Assembly (NCBI RefSeq): GCF_024628865.1
Contig: NZ_CP102386.1
Location: forward strand, 62,001-126,000
Length of the DNA stretch: 64,000 bases
Direction: 5' to 3'
Source: Sphingopyxis sp. DBS4
Lineage (GTDB): Bacteria > Pseudomonadota > Alphaproteobacteria > Sphingomonadales > Sphingomonadaceae
Part shown: in pieces, positions 15,490 through 23,958 of the stretch
Layout: every line of letters begins with the position of its first letter
Position numbering within the stretch: the first letter of the stretch is position 1
Made by a program: the position numbers and the translations under genes
Notes under the pieces: model-generated
Told to the model about the DNA's origin: nothing
The model's input: the letters and a program-made list of their open reading frames with translations, nothing else
Database searches by the model: none

Positions 15490-15903
15490 TCAATGAAGGT
15501 CGGTGATCCAGTTCTCGACTTTGAGTGCGCGTATCCGCGAGAAGTCTGTGATATTCGCGGTCACCAGCACCGCTTCCAGGGCATAGGCATGGGCAGCGAT
15601 GAACCAGTCATTTGGCCCGATAGGCTTGCCGGCTGCTTCCAGCTCTGCGCGAATACCGGCATATTCAGTGTCCGCGGGGACATCGAGGGCAAGGATCTGG
15701 AGGCTATCCAGAATGGCCTCGATCTGCGCCAGCAGCCGCGGCGAACCCGCTCTGGCGCAGCCGTAGCGGAGTTCCGCCGCGGTGATGATGCTGACACAGA
15801 TCGCATCCGGGCCCACTTCGGCGACGCGTGCGGCAACCGATCCTTGCGGATTGCGGGCAAGCTCGGAGACGGTATTGGTGTCGAGCATATAGAGCCCGCT
15901 CAC
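15490..15903 (-). CDS. vapC: VapC-like PIN-domain toxin
   Basis: 137 residues. MLDTNTVSEL gives the first PIN aspartate, AAELRYG the glutamate, and NDWFIAAHAYALEAVLVTANITDF the remaining acidic residues of the metal-dependent RNase site. VapC toxins cleave tRNA or rRNA and are neutralised by VapB. Its ATG overlaps the vapB stop by four bases. A likely plasmid-stability module. Confidence 0.88.
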   Translation of the reverse strand: MSGLYMLDTNTVSELARNPQGSVAARVAEVGPDAICVSIITAAELRYGCARAGSPRLLAQIEAILDSLQILALDVPADTEYAGIRAELEAAGKPIGPNDWFIAAHAYALEAVLVTANITDFSRIRALKVENWITDLH

Positions 15904-16166
15904 AGGTCGATGGCCTTTATCGGGAGCAATGTGCCCTCGACATCGGGAAACTGATCATCGGGCCCGAGCGGCTGCAGGGATGCGAGGACTTCCAGAAGAT
16001 TCTTGCGGCGTACCGGTTCGATAATGAGGCGTTCGCCATCGCGATGGATCATCACGCGGTCACCCGGAAGCTCGAAATCGGCAGGGATGCGCAGAGCCTG
16101 ACTCTTGTTGTTCCGGAACAGTTTGGCTTCTCGTGGAGGGACGGAAACTGCTTTTTTCCGGGCCAT
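15900..16166 (-). CDS. vapB: VapB-like antitoxin
   Basis: 88 residues from ATG 16164-16166, with AGGAGG upstream. The N-terminus (AKLFRNNKSQALRIPADFEL, then RVMIHRDGERLIIEP) is the AbrB/MazE-like DNA-binding fold typical of VapB. The C-terminus should bind and inhibit VapC. A perfect inverted repeat lies just upstream for autoregulation. Confidence 0.87.
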   Translation of the reverse strand: MARKKAVSVPPREAKLFRNNKSQALRIPADFELPGDRVMIHRDGERLIIEPVRRKNLLEVLASLQPLGPDDQFPDVEGTLLPIKAIDL

Positions 16167-16178
16167 ATCGACCTCCTT

Positions 16179-16200
16179 TGCATATGCATGACCATATGCA
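16179..16200 (-). promoter_or_regulatory. vapBC operator
   Basis: Perfect 8-bp arms TGCATATG (16179-16186) / CATATGCA (16193-16200) with a 6-nt spacer lie 12 bases before vapB, overlapping the ribosome binding region. This is the usual place for VapBC binding. Confidence 0.7.
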
Positions 16201-16294
16201 TTGTACTGGGGAAATGTCAAGATTGTAGCCCATGCCGGGTGTTGCCGCGCCGGAGCCGAGCGTGATGCGGCCCTCTGTCATGGAGAAATGCAAA

Positions 16295-16327
16295 AGGCCC
16301 CCGCTCCGAGATGGAAGCGAGGGCCTC
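16295..16327 (-). terminator. Terminator of DUF736 copy 2
   Basis: Arms AGGCCCCCGCTCC and GGAAGCGAGGGCCT pair around GAGAT with few mismatches, directly after the DUF736 copy 2 stop and before vapBC. On the minus strand a T-rich sequence follows. Confidence 0.65.
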
Positions 16328-16350
16328 TTGAAGCAACGACTGGACGGTGC

Positions 16351-16815
16351 TCAGCTTGCGAAGGCGTGCTCTGCCGACGACTGGCCGAGGCCGGCCTCGG
16401 CGCCCTGCGCCGGCGCGCCGGCGGTCTCGCCTTCGCCGGGCAGCGGCGGCAGCGCGTCATCGGCCTTGCGCGCCATCTCCGAGGCGAGGTCGCGCCGCCG
16501 CGTCGGACGCGACCAGACCAGGTTGTAGCTGCCGTCCTCCTGGCGGAACGCCGAGATGTAAAGCGGCGCCGCCAGGCTCGGATCCTCGATCTTCCCGTTG
16601 AGAAACGCCTCGCCCGTGCCGTTCGAGAACAACTCGAACAACGCACCCACCTGCACCCACGCCCGCGATGCCGACAGCGCCAGCACCTCGAACTTCGGCG
16701 CCTTCGGATTGGCCGAGTGCACCTCGCGCAGCGCGATCGTCATCGCAATCGTCAGCGTCTCGATCTTGCCGACGAAAATACCGCCTTCATTCTGCTTGAT
16801 CGAACCAATATTCAT
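16351..16815 (-). CDS. DUF736 protein, copy 2 (shorter C-terminus)
   Basis: 154 residues from ATG 16813-16815. It is identical to copy 1 over the DUF736 core and most of the tail, but after EHAF the repeat ends and the frame stops two codons later (AS), so the Q/R-rich end is missing. Both copies keep the same ribosome binding site and leader. Retention of the full core suggests it is functional; a dosage effect is possible. Confidence 0.83.
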   Translation of the reverse strand: MNIGSIKQNEGGIFVGKIETLTIAMTIALREVHSANPKAPKFEVLALSASRAWVQVGALFELFSNGTGEAFLNGKIEDPSLAAPLYISAFRQEDGSYNLVWSRPTRRRDLASEMARKADDALPPLPGEGETAGAPAQGAEAGLGQSSAEHAFAS

Positions 16816-17044
16816 GGAAAGTCTCCTGGATGATGGTCTCGAACACTGTGTCCGGGACACCGTCCTTCCTCCCCCTCCTCTCCTCGGCCGTTCGGCCGAG
16901 CCAGCGCGCAAGCGCCATATCCGAGGCCCGCGTCCGCGGCCTCGGGACGATCCGGTCGATCCATGGATCGATCCGAACAGCCCCCGCCTGGTCCCGGCCT
17001 GATCAACCCCACCCCCCGACGCCAATCGTCGGGCAGCAGATCAG
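16359..17044. repeat. 686-bp direct repeat, copy 2
   Basis: Second copy of the segment at 9754-10439. Its right edge (17041-17044) supplies the stop codon of the neighbouring GHKL ATPase gene, so that gene ends exactly at the duplication border. No insertion sequence or target duplication is visible at either end. Confidence 0.9.
16866..16885 (-). promoter_or_regulatory. G/A-rich leader motif (copy 5)
   Basis: Identical to copy 2 because it is part of the duplicated leader of DUF736. Minus strand CCGAGGAGAGGAGGGGGAGG. Confidence 0.5.
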
Positions 17045-18696
17045 CTGCTCGCCGGAACCCGCTCAATCCGTAGATCGATGGCCTCGCGTCCGATAACGGC
17101 GACGAACCGGGAGCCTTCCGGAACGAACCATTGGGTCCGGTAGGCGAGGACGGCGCGCAGGCGCTCGAGCAGGGCCGCTTCATCGCCCAGAAGGAGACGG
17201 GTCGCCATTTCCTGCGCATCGAGCAGGAAACGATCGTGCTGCGTGTCCCAGCTATCAGCCTCGCGATCGTCGCTGGCGCAAAAGCAGGCGGCGTCGAGCA
17301 GATCGACCAGTTCGGCAGGCGTGACGGCCGTGGGTGCCGCCAGGAGAATATTGGCCTCCTCGAAGCTCCAGAAGAGGCCCTCGTCATATTCGATGGCGAC
17401 AGGCGCCGGTACATGAAGCGTTTCCGGGGCGGAGCCGGAAATCGTCAGCACGAGATCCAGTCGCTCGACCGTGCCGCTGTCGATACCGGGAAGGTCCGAC
17501 CCACCGAGCACAAGCGTCTCGCCCCCCTTGTCGATCTCGAAGCGGAGATCAGTGATCCGGGGAAGCCGGTCATACCAGCCATAGCCCACCATCGCCTCGT
17601 CGGATTCGGCGAGCCGTCCCTCATAGCGGCCGTCCTTCGAGAGCGCGAATGCAGCGCACTGCTCGAGCGGCGGCCCGAAATCATCGATCAGGACGAGATC
17701 GTCCGTCGAGGTCAGGTGCTGGTGCCCGGACCCGCTGTTGTAGTCGGCGACCGCCGGCGTCCATGAGAAAAGCTCACCCCGTGCCTCGGGAAGCTGAACA
17801 TCGAGATCGGCCGCCTCTCGCCAGTCCGCGAAGGCCAGACGATGACTGCCGAGCGCCTGGATATGCCGGTAGATGGCGAGGCGGATCGCCGCGCGCAGGC
17901 TCTGCAGCGCGCCATTCTCGACCATCTCCTTGCGGGCCGGGAGTACGAGCTGCAATTCCGGAGCATCGACGATGTCGATCTTGGCCGCCCAGTGGCGATC
18001 CTTTTCCGCGACCGTCGGAAGGAGCGAAGCGACAGTCACGCCATGGAAGTTGATGCTCGGACTGAAATGCCGGTGAAGATAGTTGCGATAGATGCCGATG
18101 CGGACGCCGTCCTGCTGGATGATCGTCTCTGCGCCCTTCAGCCAGTCCTCGCGGAGCAGGTCCTGGCCGTCGAGCCGAACCGGAAGCGGGCAATAACGCG
18201 CGGCGCTTTGTGCAATGGTCTCGAGTGACTTGGACCAGTGCGCGTCAATCGGCACCCGGATCTCGGTTCCGAACGGGTGGGTGCAGGGCGCAACGGCGAT
18301 GGGCGCGCCGGACTCCCAATCGCCTGAAGCGATGCGGATCGACCAGCCCTCGCCAGTCGAGCGCGGGCAGGAGCGAACCTCGACATCGCGACCGGCAAGG
18401 CTGAACACGCCCATGCCGGCAGGATCCTCCCGCCGCGCGATCTCGTCACCCCAACCCGACCGACCGAGGGCGAGAATGACCGATGGATCCTCGATCCCGG
18501 CGCCATCGTCGGCAATGGCGAGAAACGCAGTCCCATCGGCGTCGATGACCTTGAGGTCGACCGCGCTCGCACCCGCCCGGCGTGCGTTCTGGATAAGCTC
18601 GGAGAGAATATCGCCAAGCGTGTTATTGAAGAGGCGGGTGACTCTGGTGACGGCGGCAGGATCGACCTGGCTGTTGATCGTGGCGGGAAGGGACAT
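17041..18696 (-). CDS. GHKL-type ATPase, 551 aa
   Basis: The N-terminal 200 residues form a GHKL ATP-binding domain: ILSELIQNARRAGA (residues 30-43) is the N-box, FLAIADDGAGIED (58-70) the G1 box, and GMGVFSLAG (94-102) the G2 region, as in Hsp90/MutL/MORC-like proteins. The remaining 350 residues are not recognised and contain beta-rich acidic segments. Possible roles are chaperone, clamp-type DNA ATPase, or defence/anti-defence factor; nothing in the sequence decides. Last codons lie on the border of the 686-bp repeat. The G/A-rich motif lies 40-55 nt upstream. Confidence 0.78.
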   Translation of the reverse strand: MSLPATINSQVDPAAVTRVTRLFNNTLGDILSELIQNARRAGASAVDLKVIDADGTAFLAIADDGAGIEDPSVILALGRSGWGDEIARREDPAGMGVFSLAGRDVEVRSCPRSTGEGWSIRIASGDWESGAPIAVAPCTHPFGTEIRVPIDAHWSKSLETIAQSAARYCPLPVRLDGQDLLREDWLKGAETIIQQDGVRIGIYRNYLHRHFSPSINFHGVTVASLLPTVAEKDRHWAAKIDIVDAPELQLVLPARKEMVENGALQSLRAAIRLAIYRHIQALGSHRLAFADWREAADLDVQLPEARGELFSWTPAVADYNSGSGHQHLTSTDDLVLIDDFGPPLEQCAAFALSKDGRYEGRLAESDEAMVGYGWYDRLPRITDLRFEIDKGGETLVLGGSDLPGIDSGTVERLDLVLTISGSAPETLHVPAPVAIEYDEGLFWSFEEANILLAAPTAVTPAELVDLLDAACFCASDDREADSWDTQHDRFLLDAQEMATRLLLGDEAALLERLRAVLAYRTQWFVPEGSRFVAVIGREAIDLRIERVPASS

Positions 18697-18733
18697 CTGG
18701 GGCTCCTCGACAAGTGGAAATTCTCCGCCTGCA

Positions 18734-18753
18734 GTCCCCCTCCCCTTTTCCCG
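18734..18753 (-). promoter_or_regulatory. G/A-rich leader motif (copy 6)
   Basis: Minus strand GGGAAAAGGGGAGGGGGACT, about 40-55 nt before the GHKL ATPase start, filling most of the short gap to the upstream DUF3768 gene. Confidence 0.5.
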
Positions 18754-18780
18754 GACCGCCGAAGGGCGCGATCGAAGCCC

Positions 18781-19134
18781 TCAATAATCCTCGGCGAGCA
18801 TGATCGTGAGCACGCGCCGCGTGAGCGATGCGTCCGCTGGATCTTCCGATCCGAATTCGAGGGCGGGATCATAATAGTCGATCTTGAAGAAGATGCGTTC
18901 GCCCCGAAGATCAAAGGCGCCGAAGTCTCGTTCCGGGCCGTCGTCGGAGCCAAAGTCATACCGGCGGACGGCGGCGAGGAGTTCAGCCTGGGCAATGATT
19001 TCACGAACCGCGTCTTCTTCGCCTGCGAGACGAGCGAGGCAGGCGCGGGTCACGACAAGGCGAGCGGTCGGATCGAAACCCTGGCGGCAACGGTCGTTCA
19101 AACGGGCGATCTGTTCTGTAACGGAGATGGTCAT
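18781..19134 (-). CDS. DUF3768 protein
   Basis: 117 residues from ATG 19132-19134. The pattern IARLNDRCRQGF, then FGAFDLRGERIFFKIDYYD and the C-terminal RRVLTIMLAEDY is that of DUF3768, a short family found widely on alphaproteobacterial plasmids with unknown function. Its ATG overlaps the stop of the PP-loop gene by four bases, so the two were built as one operon. Confidence 0.82.
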   Translation of the reverse strand: MTISVTEQIARLNDRCRQGFDPTARLVVTRACLARLAGEEDAVREIIAQAELLAAVRRYDFGSDDGPERDFGAFDLRGERIFFKIDYYDPALEFGSEDPADASLTRRVLTIMLAEDY

Positions 19135-20109
19135 GCTGCCTCCTTCAGGCCGGCGTTGAACTGCTCGAGCCACTCCGCCATGGCCGGACGGTCGGGGAGC
19201 GGGACATGGGCCGCCACATCCTGGAACCGGATGAGGTCGGCAGGCGCGTCGTGGATGATCGCGTCGATGTCGGCGGCCGGCAGCAACTCTTCGGCGCGGA
19301 TGAAATCGGTCATGCGCCCGGGCCGCGTGCGCGTCGAGCGGCGCCACAGGCCTTCGACGGTCCTGAGACGCGGGGCCGCTCTCGCCTCGACCAGCACGAT
19401 GAGGCGCAGACACCAGGGCGGAAGGGCGCGAACTTCGTCCGGCTTCATCGCCCCGCAGATGAAGCAGCTCGATTTTGGCGGGATGGGAAGCTGAGCGGCT
19501 TCGATCCGGGCAATGCAGGCCGCGCGATCCCAGCCCCAATCGCGCAGAGGGTAGCGGCATTCGAAAAGATCGCTCGTGATGGTCGAGGCATGGGTATAAC
19601 GCCGCGTGTCAGCCGGCGATGCGTCGTAGCCGATAAGGCGAACGACCTTCTGGCCGCGCGCCCAGGCCTCCTTGGCCGGTTCCCACTGCTTGAGAAAGGC
19701 GTCCTGCGGGGCGACCTTCCATTTGAGCGAACACGAATGGCGCCCCAGCGAAATGCTCGGCAAGGTGGCGTTCGTCAGAACGTTGGACAGCAGATCGAAA
19801 TAGGGCGGCCAATGCTTGAAGCGGCGCGGTGTGTAGCGCACCGTCACATAGGGAATTCCTCGCGCCGCCATCCAGGCGGCGATCATCTTCTGATAAGGCG
19901 TAGGTTTCCGGCTTCTCGACGCCGGGGTCCCCGGTGATCACGAGGTCGGGCAGCGTGCCCCGGCTTTCAAGTTCGAGAAGAAGCGCGGTGCTGTCGACAC
20001 CGATGCCATAGGCCAGGACGACGGGTTGCGGCGCATCGACGCGAATATAATCGAGCAGGCGCGCGGGACCGGGGCCGGCCTCGGCCGGGATTGAGGTGAG
20101 ATCGCGCAT
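19131..20109 (-). pseudogene. Frameshifted PP-loop / PAPS-reductase-like protein
   Basis: The N-terminal part from ATG 20107-20109 reads MRDLTSIPAEAG, then VVLAYGIGVDSTALLLEL (an ATP-pyrophosphatase PP-loop) and ITGDPGVEKPETYA. At 19893-19897 one extra T (GCC-T-TATCAG) shifts the frame; the second frame continues YQKMIAAWMAARGIPY and carries a CSLKWK segment and SSCFICGAMKPDEV. Together they form one protein of about 325 residues of the adenine nucleotide alpha-hydrolase/PAPS-reductase type. The single indel could be a real mutation or a sequencing error. Family members on phages and plasmids act in nucleotide or tRNA/DNA modification; the substrate is unknown here. Confidence 0.7.
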
Positions 20110-20150
20110 GGGGATATCCAAATGGGCTTGAGCAGAGCTTTGGCTCGATC

Positions 20151-20177
20151 ACTCCTTCCCACTCCCCTCTCACCTGG
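20151..20177 (-). promoter_or_regulatory. G/A-rich leader motif (copy 7)
   Basis: Minus strand GTGAGAGGGGAGTGGGAAGG, about 40-65 nt before the start of the PP-loop gene. It marks the last backbone operon before the cargo island. Confidence 0.5.
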
Positions 20178-20246
20178 ACGGCTCCGGCATCGATCCACGT
20201 CCATGAGATACTGTTGCGCGCCATCAGTCGCGGCAGCCTGATTTCG

Positions 20247-20525
20247 CTATTGGCACCGCCGGCGCACAACAGGCGTCATCGGCGGCGTTTTGCGGAAAAG
20301 TGCGCTCAGCCTCGAACCAATCCCGTAATCCGTCGCATCGCCGCTGATGTAGAAAGCCGCCCACGCCCCATCCTGGGCACCGGCGATCCAGCTCCTTTCG
20401 GACTCGGCATAGCAGCAAGCCGTCACGCCCTCGTCCAGACCCGGTCAGTCGAAGGCACTCAAACGGCCATAAATGTCCGCCAGTTCGTTCTGGATACCGA
20501 GACGCGCGGGGCCATTGGGCATCAT
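20247..20525 (-). pseudogene. Small gene downstream of arsH interrupted by one TGA
   Basis: An ATG at 20523-20525 overlaps the arsH stop codon (GCATGATGCC). The frame reads [20 protein letters not shown] to an in-frame TGA at 20445-20447, then continues in the same frame as GVTACCYAESERSWIAGAQD and TDYGIGSRLSALFRKTPP to a TAG at 20247-20249. The downstream part reads as natural protein, so this is probably a gene of about 90 codons broken by one nonsense mutation, or two short overlapping genes. I know no homolog. Confidence 0.4.
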
Positions 20526-21304
20526 GCCTTCTGTCGTGGCGGAACCAGAGTCCCATCGATCGAGGCGAGGATTTCCGCCGGAGCAATGACCGGTCGATCC
20601 GTTTCGACCCGCTCCGAATAGCGATCGACCAGTTGATCGACATGCGGGCGGAGCAGGACAGTGAAACGCACCAGTTCCTCCATCACGTCGACGATCCGGT
20701 CGTAATAGCTCGACGGCTTCATCCGCCCGGCCTCGTCGAACTCGGTGAAGGCTTTGGCGACGCTCGACTGGTTGGGGATGGTGAACATCCGCATCCAGCG
20801 GCCGAGGACGCGCAAGCTGTTCACGCTGTTGAACGATTGTGAACCTGCGGAGACCTGCATGACGGCAAGGGCGCGACCCTGCGTCGGGCGCATGCCCTTC
20901 AAAGCCAGCGGCAGGTGATCGATCTGCGATTTCATGATCCCGGTGATCTGGCCGTGCCGTTCCGGGCTGCACCAGACCTGGCCCTCGGACCAGAGCGAAT
21001 GTGCACGCAGTTCGTGAACCGCCGGATGATCGTCATCCTGGACCTGATCGGGCATCGGCAAATCGGAGGGATCGAAGATCCGCGTTTCGCAGCCGAAGAA
21101 CTGGAGCAGACGCGCCGCCTCTTCCACCACAAGCCGCGAATAGGACCGTTCGCGCAAGGATCCGTAGAGCAGCAGGATGCGCGGCGGCGGATTGCTATCC
21201 CCCAGGCCCAGGGCTGGACGCCGATGAACATAGTCAGGCTTGAGCGCTGGAAGATGGCCGGGATCGGCGAGCGTCCGCAATCGGGTGTGGCCAGTCTCGT
21301 TCAT
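20522..21304 (-). CDS. arsH: ArsH organoarsenical oxidoreductase
   Basis: 260 residues. [20 protein letters not shown] (about residues 42-62) is the flavodoxin-like FMN-binding loop of Ars[18 protein letters not shown] and [18 protein letters not shown] are typical family blocks. ArsH is an NADPH-dependent flavoprotein that oxidises trivalent organoarsenicals. Last full-length gene of the minus-strand ars operon; its ATG overlaps the acr3 stop by four bases. Confidence 0.93.
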   Translation of the reverse strand: MNETGHTRLRTLADPGHLPALKPDYVHRRPALGLGDSNPPPRILLLYGSLRERSYSRLVVEEAARLLQFFGCETRIFDPSDLPMPDQVQDDDHPAVHELRAHSLWSEGQVWCSPERHGQITGIMKSQIDHLPLALKGMRPTQGRALAVMQVSAGSQSFNSVNSLRVLGRWMRMFTIPNQSSVAKAFTEFDEAGRMKPSSYYDRIVDVMEELVRFTVLLRPHVDQLVDRYSERVETDRPVIAPAEILASIDGTLVPPRQKA

Positions 21305-22374
21305 GCCCGGACCTCCGCCGGCACGCTATCGGGGAACCAGCGCCGCCCGAACCAGAAGGCGGCGTTGACCAACAGGATCAGCACCGGAACCTCGACCAGC
21401 GGCCCGATCACCGCAGCGAAGGCGACCGGCGAGGCCAGTCCAAAGGCGGCGATGGCGACCGCAATCGCCAGCTCGAAATTGTTGCCGGCGGCCGTGAACG
21501 CCACCGCCGTCGTGCGCGGATAGTCGCTCTCGATCAGTTTGCCCATGAAGAAGCTGATGCTGAATTGAACCACGAAGTAGATGGTGAGCGGGATGGCGAT
21601 CCGCAGTATGTCACCCGGCAGTGTCACGATCTCATTGCCCTTGAGGCTGAACATGGCGACGATGGTGAACAGCAGCGCGACGAGCGTGATCGGGCCGATC
21701 CTGGGCAGAAAGCGGGTTTCATACCATTCATTGCCCCTGGCTTGAACGAGCCATTTGCGGGTGAGAAATCCTGCCAGAAAGGGAATGCCGAGATAGATCA
21801 GCACCGCCTCGGCGATGGTCCAGAAGCTGACATGGATGACGCTGCCCTCCAACCCGAACAGCGGCGGCAAAAAGTCGAGGAAGAACCAGGCGTAAACGCT
21901 GAAAAACAGGATCTGGAAGATTGAATTGAACGCGACCAGCGCAGCCACATACTGGTTGTCGCCCTTGGCGAGATGGTTCCAGACGATGACCATGGCGATG
22001 CAGCGGGCGAGGCCGATGAGGATCAGGCCTGTCATATATTCCGGCTTGTCGCTGAGGAAGATGACGGCGAGCGCAAACATCAGCACCGGGCCGATGATCC
22101 AGTTCTGGATCAGCGAGATCGCCAGCACCCGCTTGTCTTCGAACACACGCGGCAGTTCCTCATAGCGCACCCGCGCGAGCGGCGGATACATCATCAGGAT
22201 CAGGCCGATGGCGATGGGCAGGTTGGTGGTCCGCCAGGACAGGCTGTCGATCGCCCTTGGCAATCCTTCGAAGGTCGATCCCAGACCCACGCCGAGCGCC
22301 ATGGCGAGGAAAATCCACAAGGTGAGATACCGATCGAGAAACGACAGGCGTTCACGTCTGGGCTGAGCTTTCAT
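21301..22374 (-). CDS. acr3: ACR3-family arsenite exporter
   Basis: 357 residues with about ten membrane segments. [22 protein letters not shown] (near residues 121-142) contains the conserved cysteine (C125) of ACR3 permeases that is needed for arsenite transport, and [20 protein letters not shown] is the second signature. It exports As(III) across the inner membrane. It follows arsC by 12 nt and is coupled to arsH. Confidence 0.94.
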   Translation of the reverse strand: MKAQPRRERLSFLDRYLTLWIFLAMALGVGLGSTFEGLPRAIDSLSWRTTNLPIAIGLILMMYPPLARVRYEELPRVFEDKRVLAISLIQNWIIGPVLMFALAVIFLSDKPEYMTGLILIGLARCIAMVIVWNHLAKGDNQYVAALVAFNSIFQILFFSVYAWFFLDFLPPLFGLEGSVIHVSFWTIAEAVLIYLGIPFLAGFLTRKWLVQARGNEWYETRFLPRIGPITLVALLFTIVAMFSLKGNEIVTLPGDILRIAIPLTIYFVVQFSISFFMGKLIESDYPRTTAVAFTAAGNNFELAIAVAIAAFGLASPVAFAAVIGPLVEVPVLILLVNAAFWFGRRWFPDSVPAEVRA

Positions 22375-22386
22375 CTTGATCCTCGT

Positions 22387-22833
22387 TCAACCGGTGACGC
22401 GCCTGCCGGCGGCATCGAGCACCTGTTCGCCGTCTTCCTTGACGAAGGCGCCGCGCTGGTCCGCCGGTATGAGGTCGAGCACCTCCTCGGACGGACGGCA
22501 AAGCTTCACGCCCAGCGGCGAGACGACCAGCGGCCGATTGATGAGGATCGGATGCGCCATCATCGCATCGATCAACTGGGCGTCGGTAAGATCAGGATTG
22601 TCGAGCCCCAGTTCGGCAAAGGGCGTGCCCTTCTCGCGCAGCAGGGCGCGCGGGGCGACGCCGGCGCGGACGATGAGGCTTTCCAGCAAGGCACGCGCAG
22701 GCGGAGTCTTGAGGTACTCGATGACATGCGGTTCAATGCCGGCATTGCGGATCATGGCCAGCGCATTGCGCGAGGTTCCGCATTCGGGATTGTGGTAGAT
22801 GACGATGTCGCCGCAACTTTTCTGCCGAGTCAT
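22387..22833 (-). CDS. arsC: Glutaredoxin-dependent arsenate reductase ArsC
   Basis: 148 residues from ATG 22831-22833, with AGGAG upstream. IVIYHNPECGTSRNAL holds the catalytic cysteine (C18), and the block HPILINRPLVVSPLGVKLCRPSEEV has the arginines that bind arsenate, as in the Spx/ArsC (R773) family. It reduces arsenate to arsenite. Its ATG overlaps the stop of the second, unrelated reductase. Confidence 0.93.
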   Translation of the reverse strand: MTRQKSCGDIVIYHNPECGTSRNALAMIRNAGIEPHVIEYLKTPPARALLESLIVRAGVAPRALLREKGTPFAELGLDNPDLTDAQLIDAMMAHPILINRPLVVSPLGVKLCRPSEEVLDLIPADQRGAFVKEDGEQVLDAAGRRVTG

Positions 22834-23366
22834 TGATTTGCTCCTGCCCTGGCGCTGGCGCCCTCGCTCTGGCCGATTTCCCTGAGTTTGCGCCGCATCG
22901 CCATCTCGTCGAGGCTGGCGAGCGGGAGCGCGAGGAACAGCGAAATACGGTTCTGCAAATACCGCAGGGCCTGCATGAAAGCCTCGCGCTGACCATCGCC
23001 TTCGACGGCGGCCGGATCCTCGATGCCCCAGTGCGCCGTCATCGGATGGCCGATCCACACGGGACATGTTTCGCCCGCAGCATTATCGCAGACGGTGAAG
23101 ATGAAATCGAATTGCGGCGCGTCCGGCACGGCGAATTCGTCCCAGCTTTTCGAGCGCATGCCCGCTGTGTCGAACCCAAGCCCGTTCAAAACCGAGAGCG
23201 CCATCGGATGGACTTCGCCCCTGGGCTGACTGCCGGCGCTCCAGGCGTGGACGCGCCCTTCCCCCAGCTTGTTCATGATGGCTTCGCCCAGGATCGAGCG
23301 GGCGCTGTTACCGGTGCACAGGAAGAGCACGTTGTAGGTCTTGCCGAGGCCGATCGTGTCGGACAT
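22830..23366 (-). CDS. Low-molecular-weight phosphatase-type arsenate reductase
   Basis: 178 residues. NVLFLCTGNSARSILGEA carries the CX5R loop (C17, R24-like) of the LMW protein-tyrosine-phosphatase fold, followed by FTVCDNAAGETCPVW, which supplies further redox cysteines. This is the thioredoxin-type ArsC class or a close relative. An operon with both ArsC folds is common in alphaproteobacteria. The C-terminal 35 residues are a charged helical extension. Confidence 0.88.
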   Translation of the reverse strand: MSDTIGLGKTYNVLFLCTGNSARSILGEAIMNKLGEGRVHAWSAGSQPRGEVHPMALSVLNGLGFDTAGMRSKSWDEFAVPDAPQFDFIFTVCDNAAGETCPVWIGHPMTAHWGIEDPAAVEGDGQREAFMQALRYLQNRISLFLALPLASLDEMAMRRKLREIGQSEGASARAGANQ

Positions 23367-23376
23367 GGGAGTAACC

Positions 23377-23721
23377 TCAGGCCTTGCAGTCGAGCTCGCC
23401 GAACAGATCGGCGCACATTTCAGGGACGCCCTGGCAGCAGTCCTGCATCAGGAAAGCGAGCAGCCGGCGCATCCCCTCATAATCGGCGCGATAGTGGATG
23501 AGCCGGCTTTCCCGCTCGGACTCCACGAGTCCCGCCCGTTCAAGAATAGCCAGATGATGCGACATGGTGGACGGAGGCACATTGGCGGCCTGCGCGATGG
23601 CGCCGGCAATCAGTCCATCGGGCCCTGCCTTCACCAACATACGAAAGACAGACAGGCGCGTGTCATGCGCCAGCGCGCCAAGCGCCTCGACGGCCGAGTC
23701 CTGCCGATTGAACTCCTTCAT
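23377..23721 (-). CDS. arsR: ArsR-type arsenite-responsive repressor
   Basis: 114 residues from MKEFNRQDS; an upstream ATG at 23733 is possible, but its ribosome binding site would touch the start codon. A winged helix (LIAGAIAQAANVPPSTMSHHLAIL) binds DNA. The metal site is not the classical helix-3 CVC; instead cysteines cluster at the C-terminus (DCCQGVPEMC, residues about 95-103), like the Acidithiobacillus-type ArsR. Heads the ars operon and faces the operator at 23778-23797. Confidence 0.9.
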   Translation of the reverse strand: MKEFNRQDSAVEALGALAHDTRLSVFRMLVKAGPDGLIAGAIAQAANVPPSTMSHHLAILERAGLVESERESRLIHYRADYEGMRRLLAFLMQDCCQGVPEMCADLFGELDCKA

Positions 23722-23777
23722 GATCGATTCCATCCTTCCAGGTCCATCGAATAATGGTAGGCGCCTGCACGGTCAAT

Positions 23778-23797
23778 CTATATTTTGAGAAATATAG
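23778..23797. promoter_or_regulatory. Likely ArsR operator
   Basis: Perfect inverted repeat CTATATTT-TGAG-AAATATAG in the short AT-rich gap upstream of arsR, where repressor binding would block the ars promoter. Confidence 0.7.
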
Positions 23798-23910
23798 AAT
23801 CATATACCTCTATGGAATGGCCGATGGTCTGAGTGACCATGGTCGATGCACTCATGCGGATGGGCCGACAGCCTCAATCCAGGCGAAACTCTCTTGCGCC
23901 CGACATGCAT

Positions 23911-23946
23911 CAAAGGTAGATAGTAATAGATTACTATCTACCTTTG
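23911..23946. promoter_or_regulatory. Likely operator of the TetR repressor
   Basis: Perfect 17-bp arms CAAAGGTAGATAGTAAT (23911-23927) and their reverse complement (23930-23946) around AG, ending 12 bases before the tetR start. It is an almost ideal TetR-family operator covering the expected promoter. Confidence 0.8.
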
Positions 23947-23958
23947 AAGGCGCAAGCT

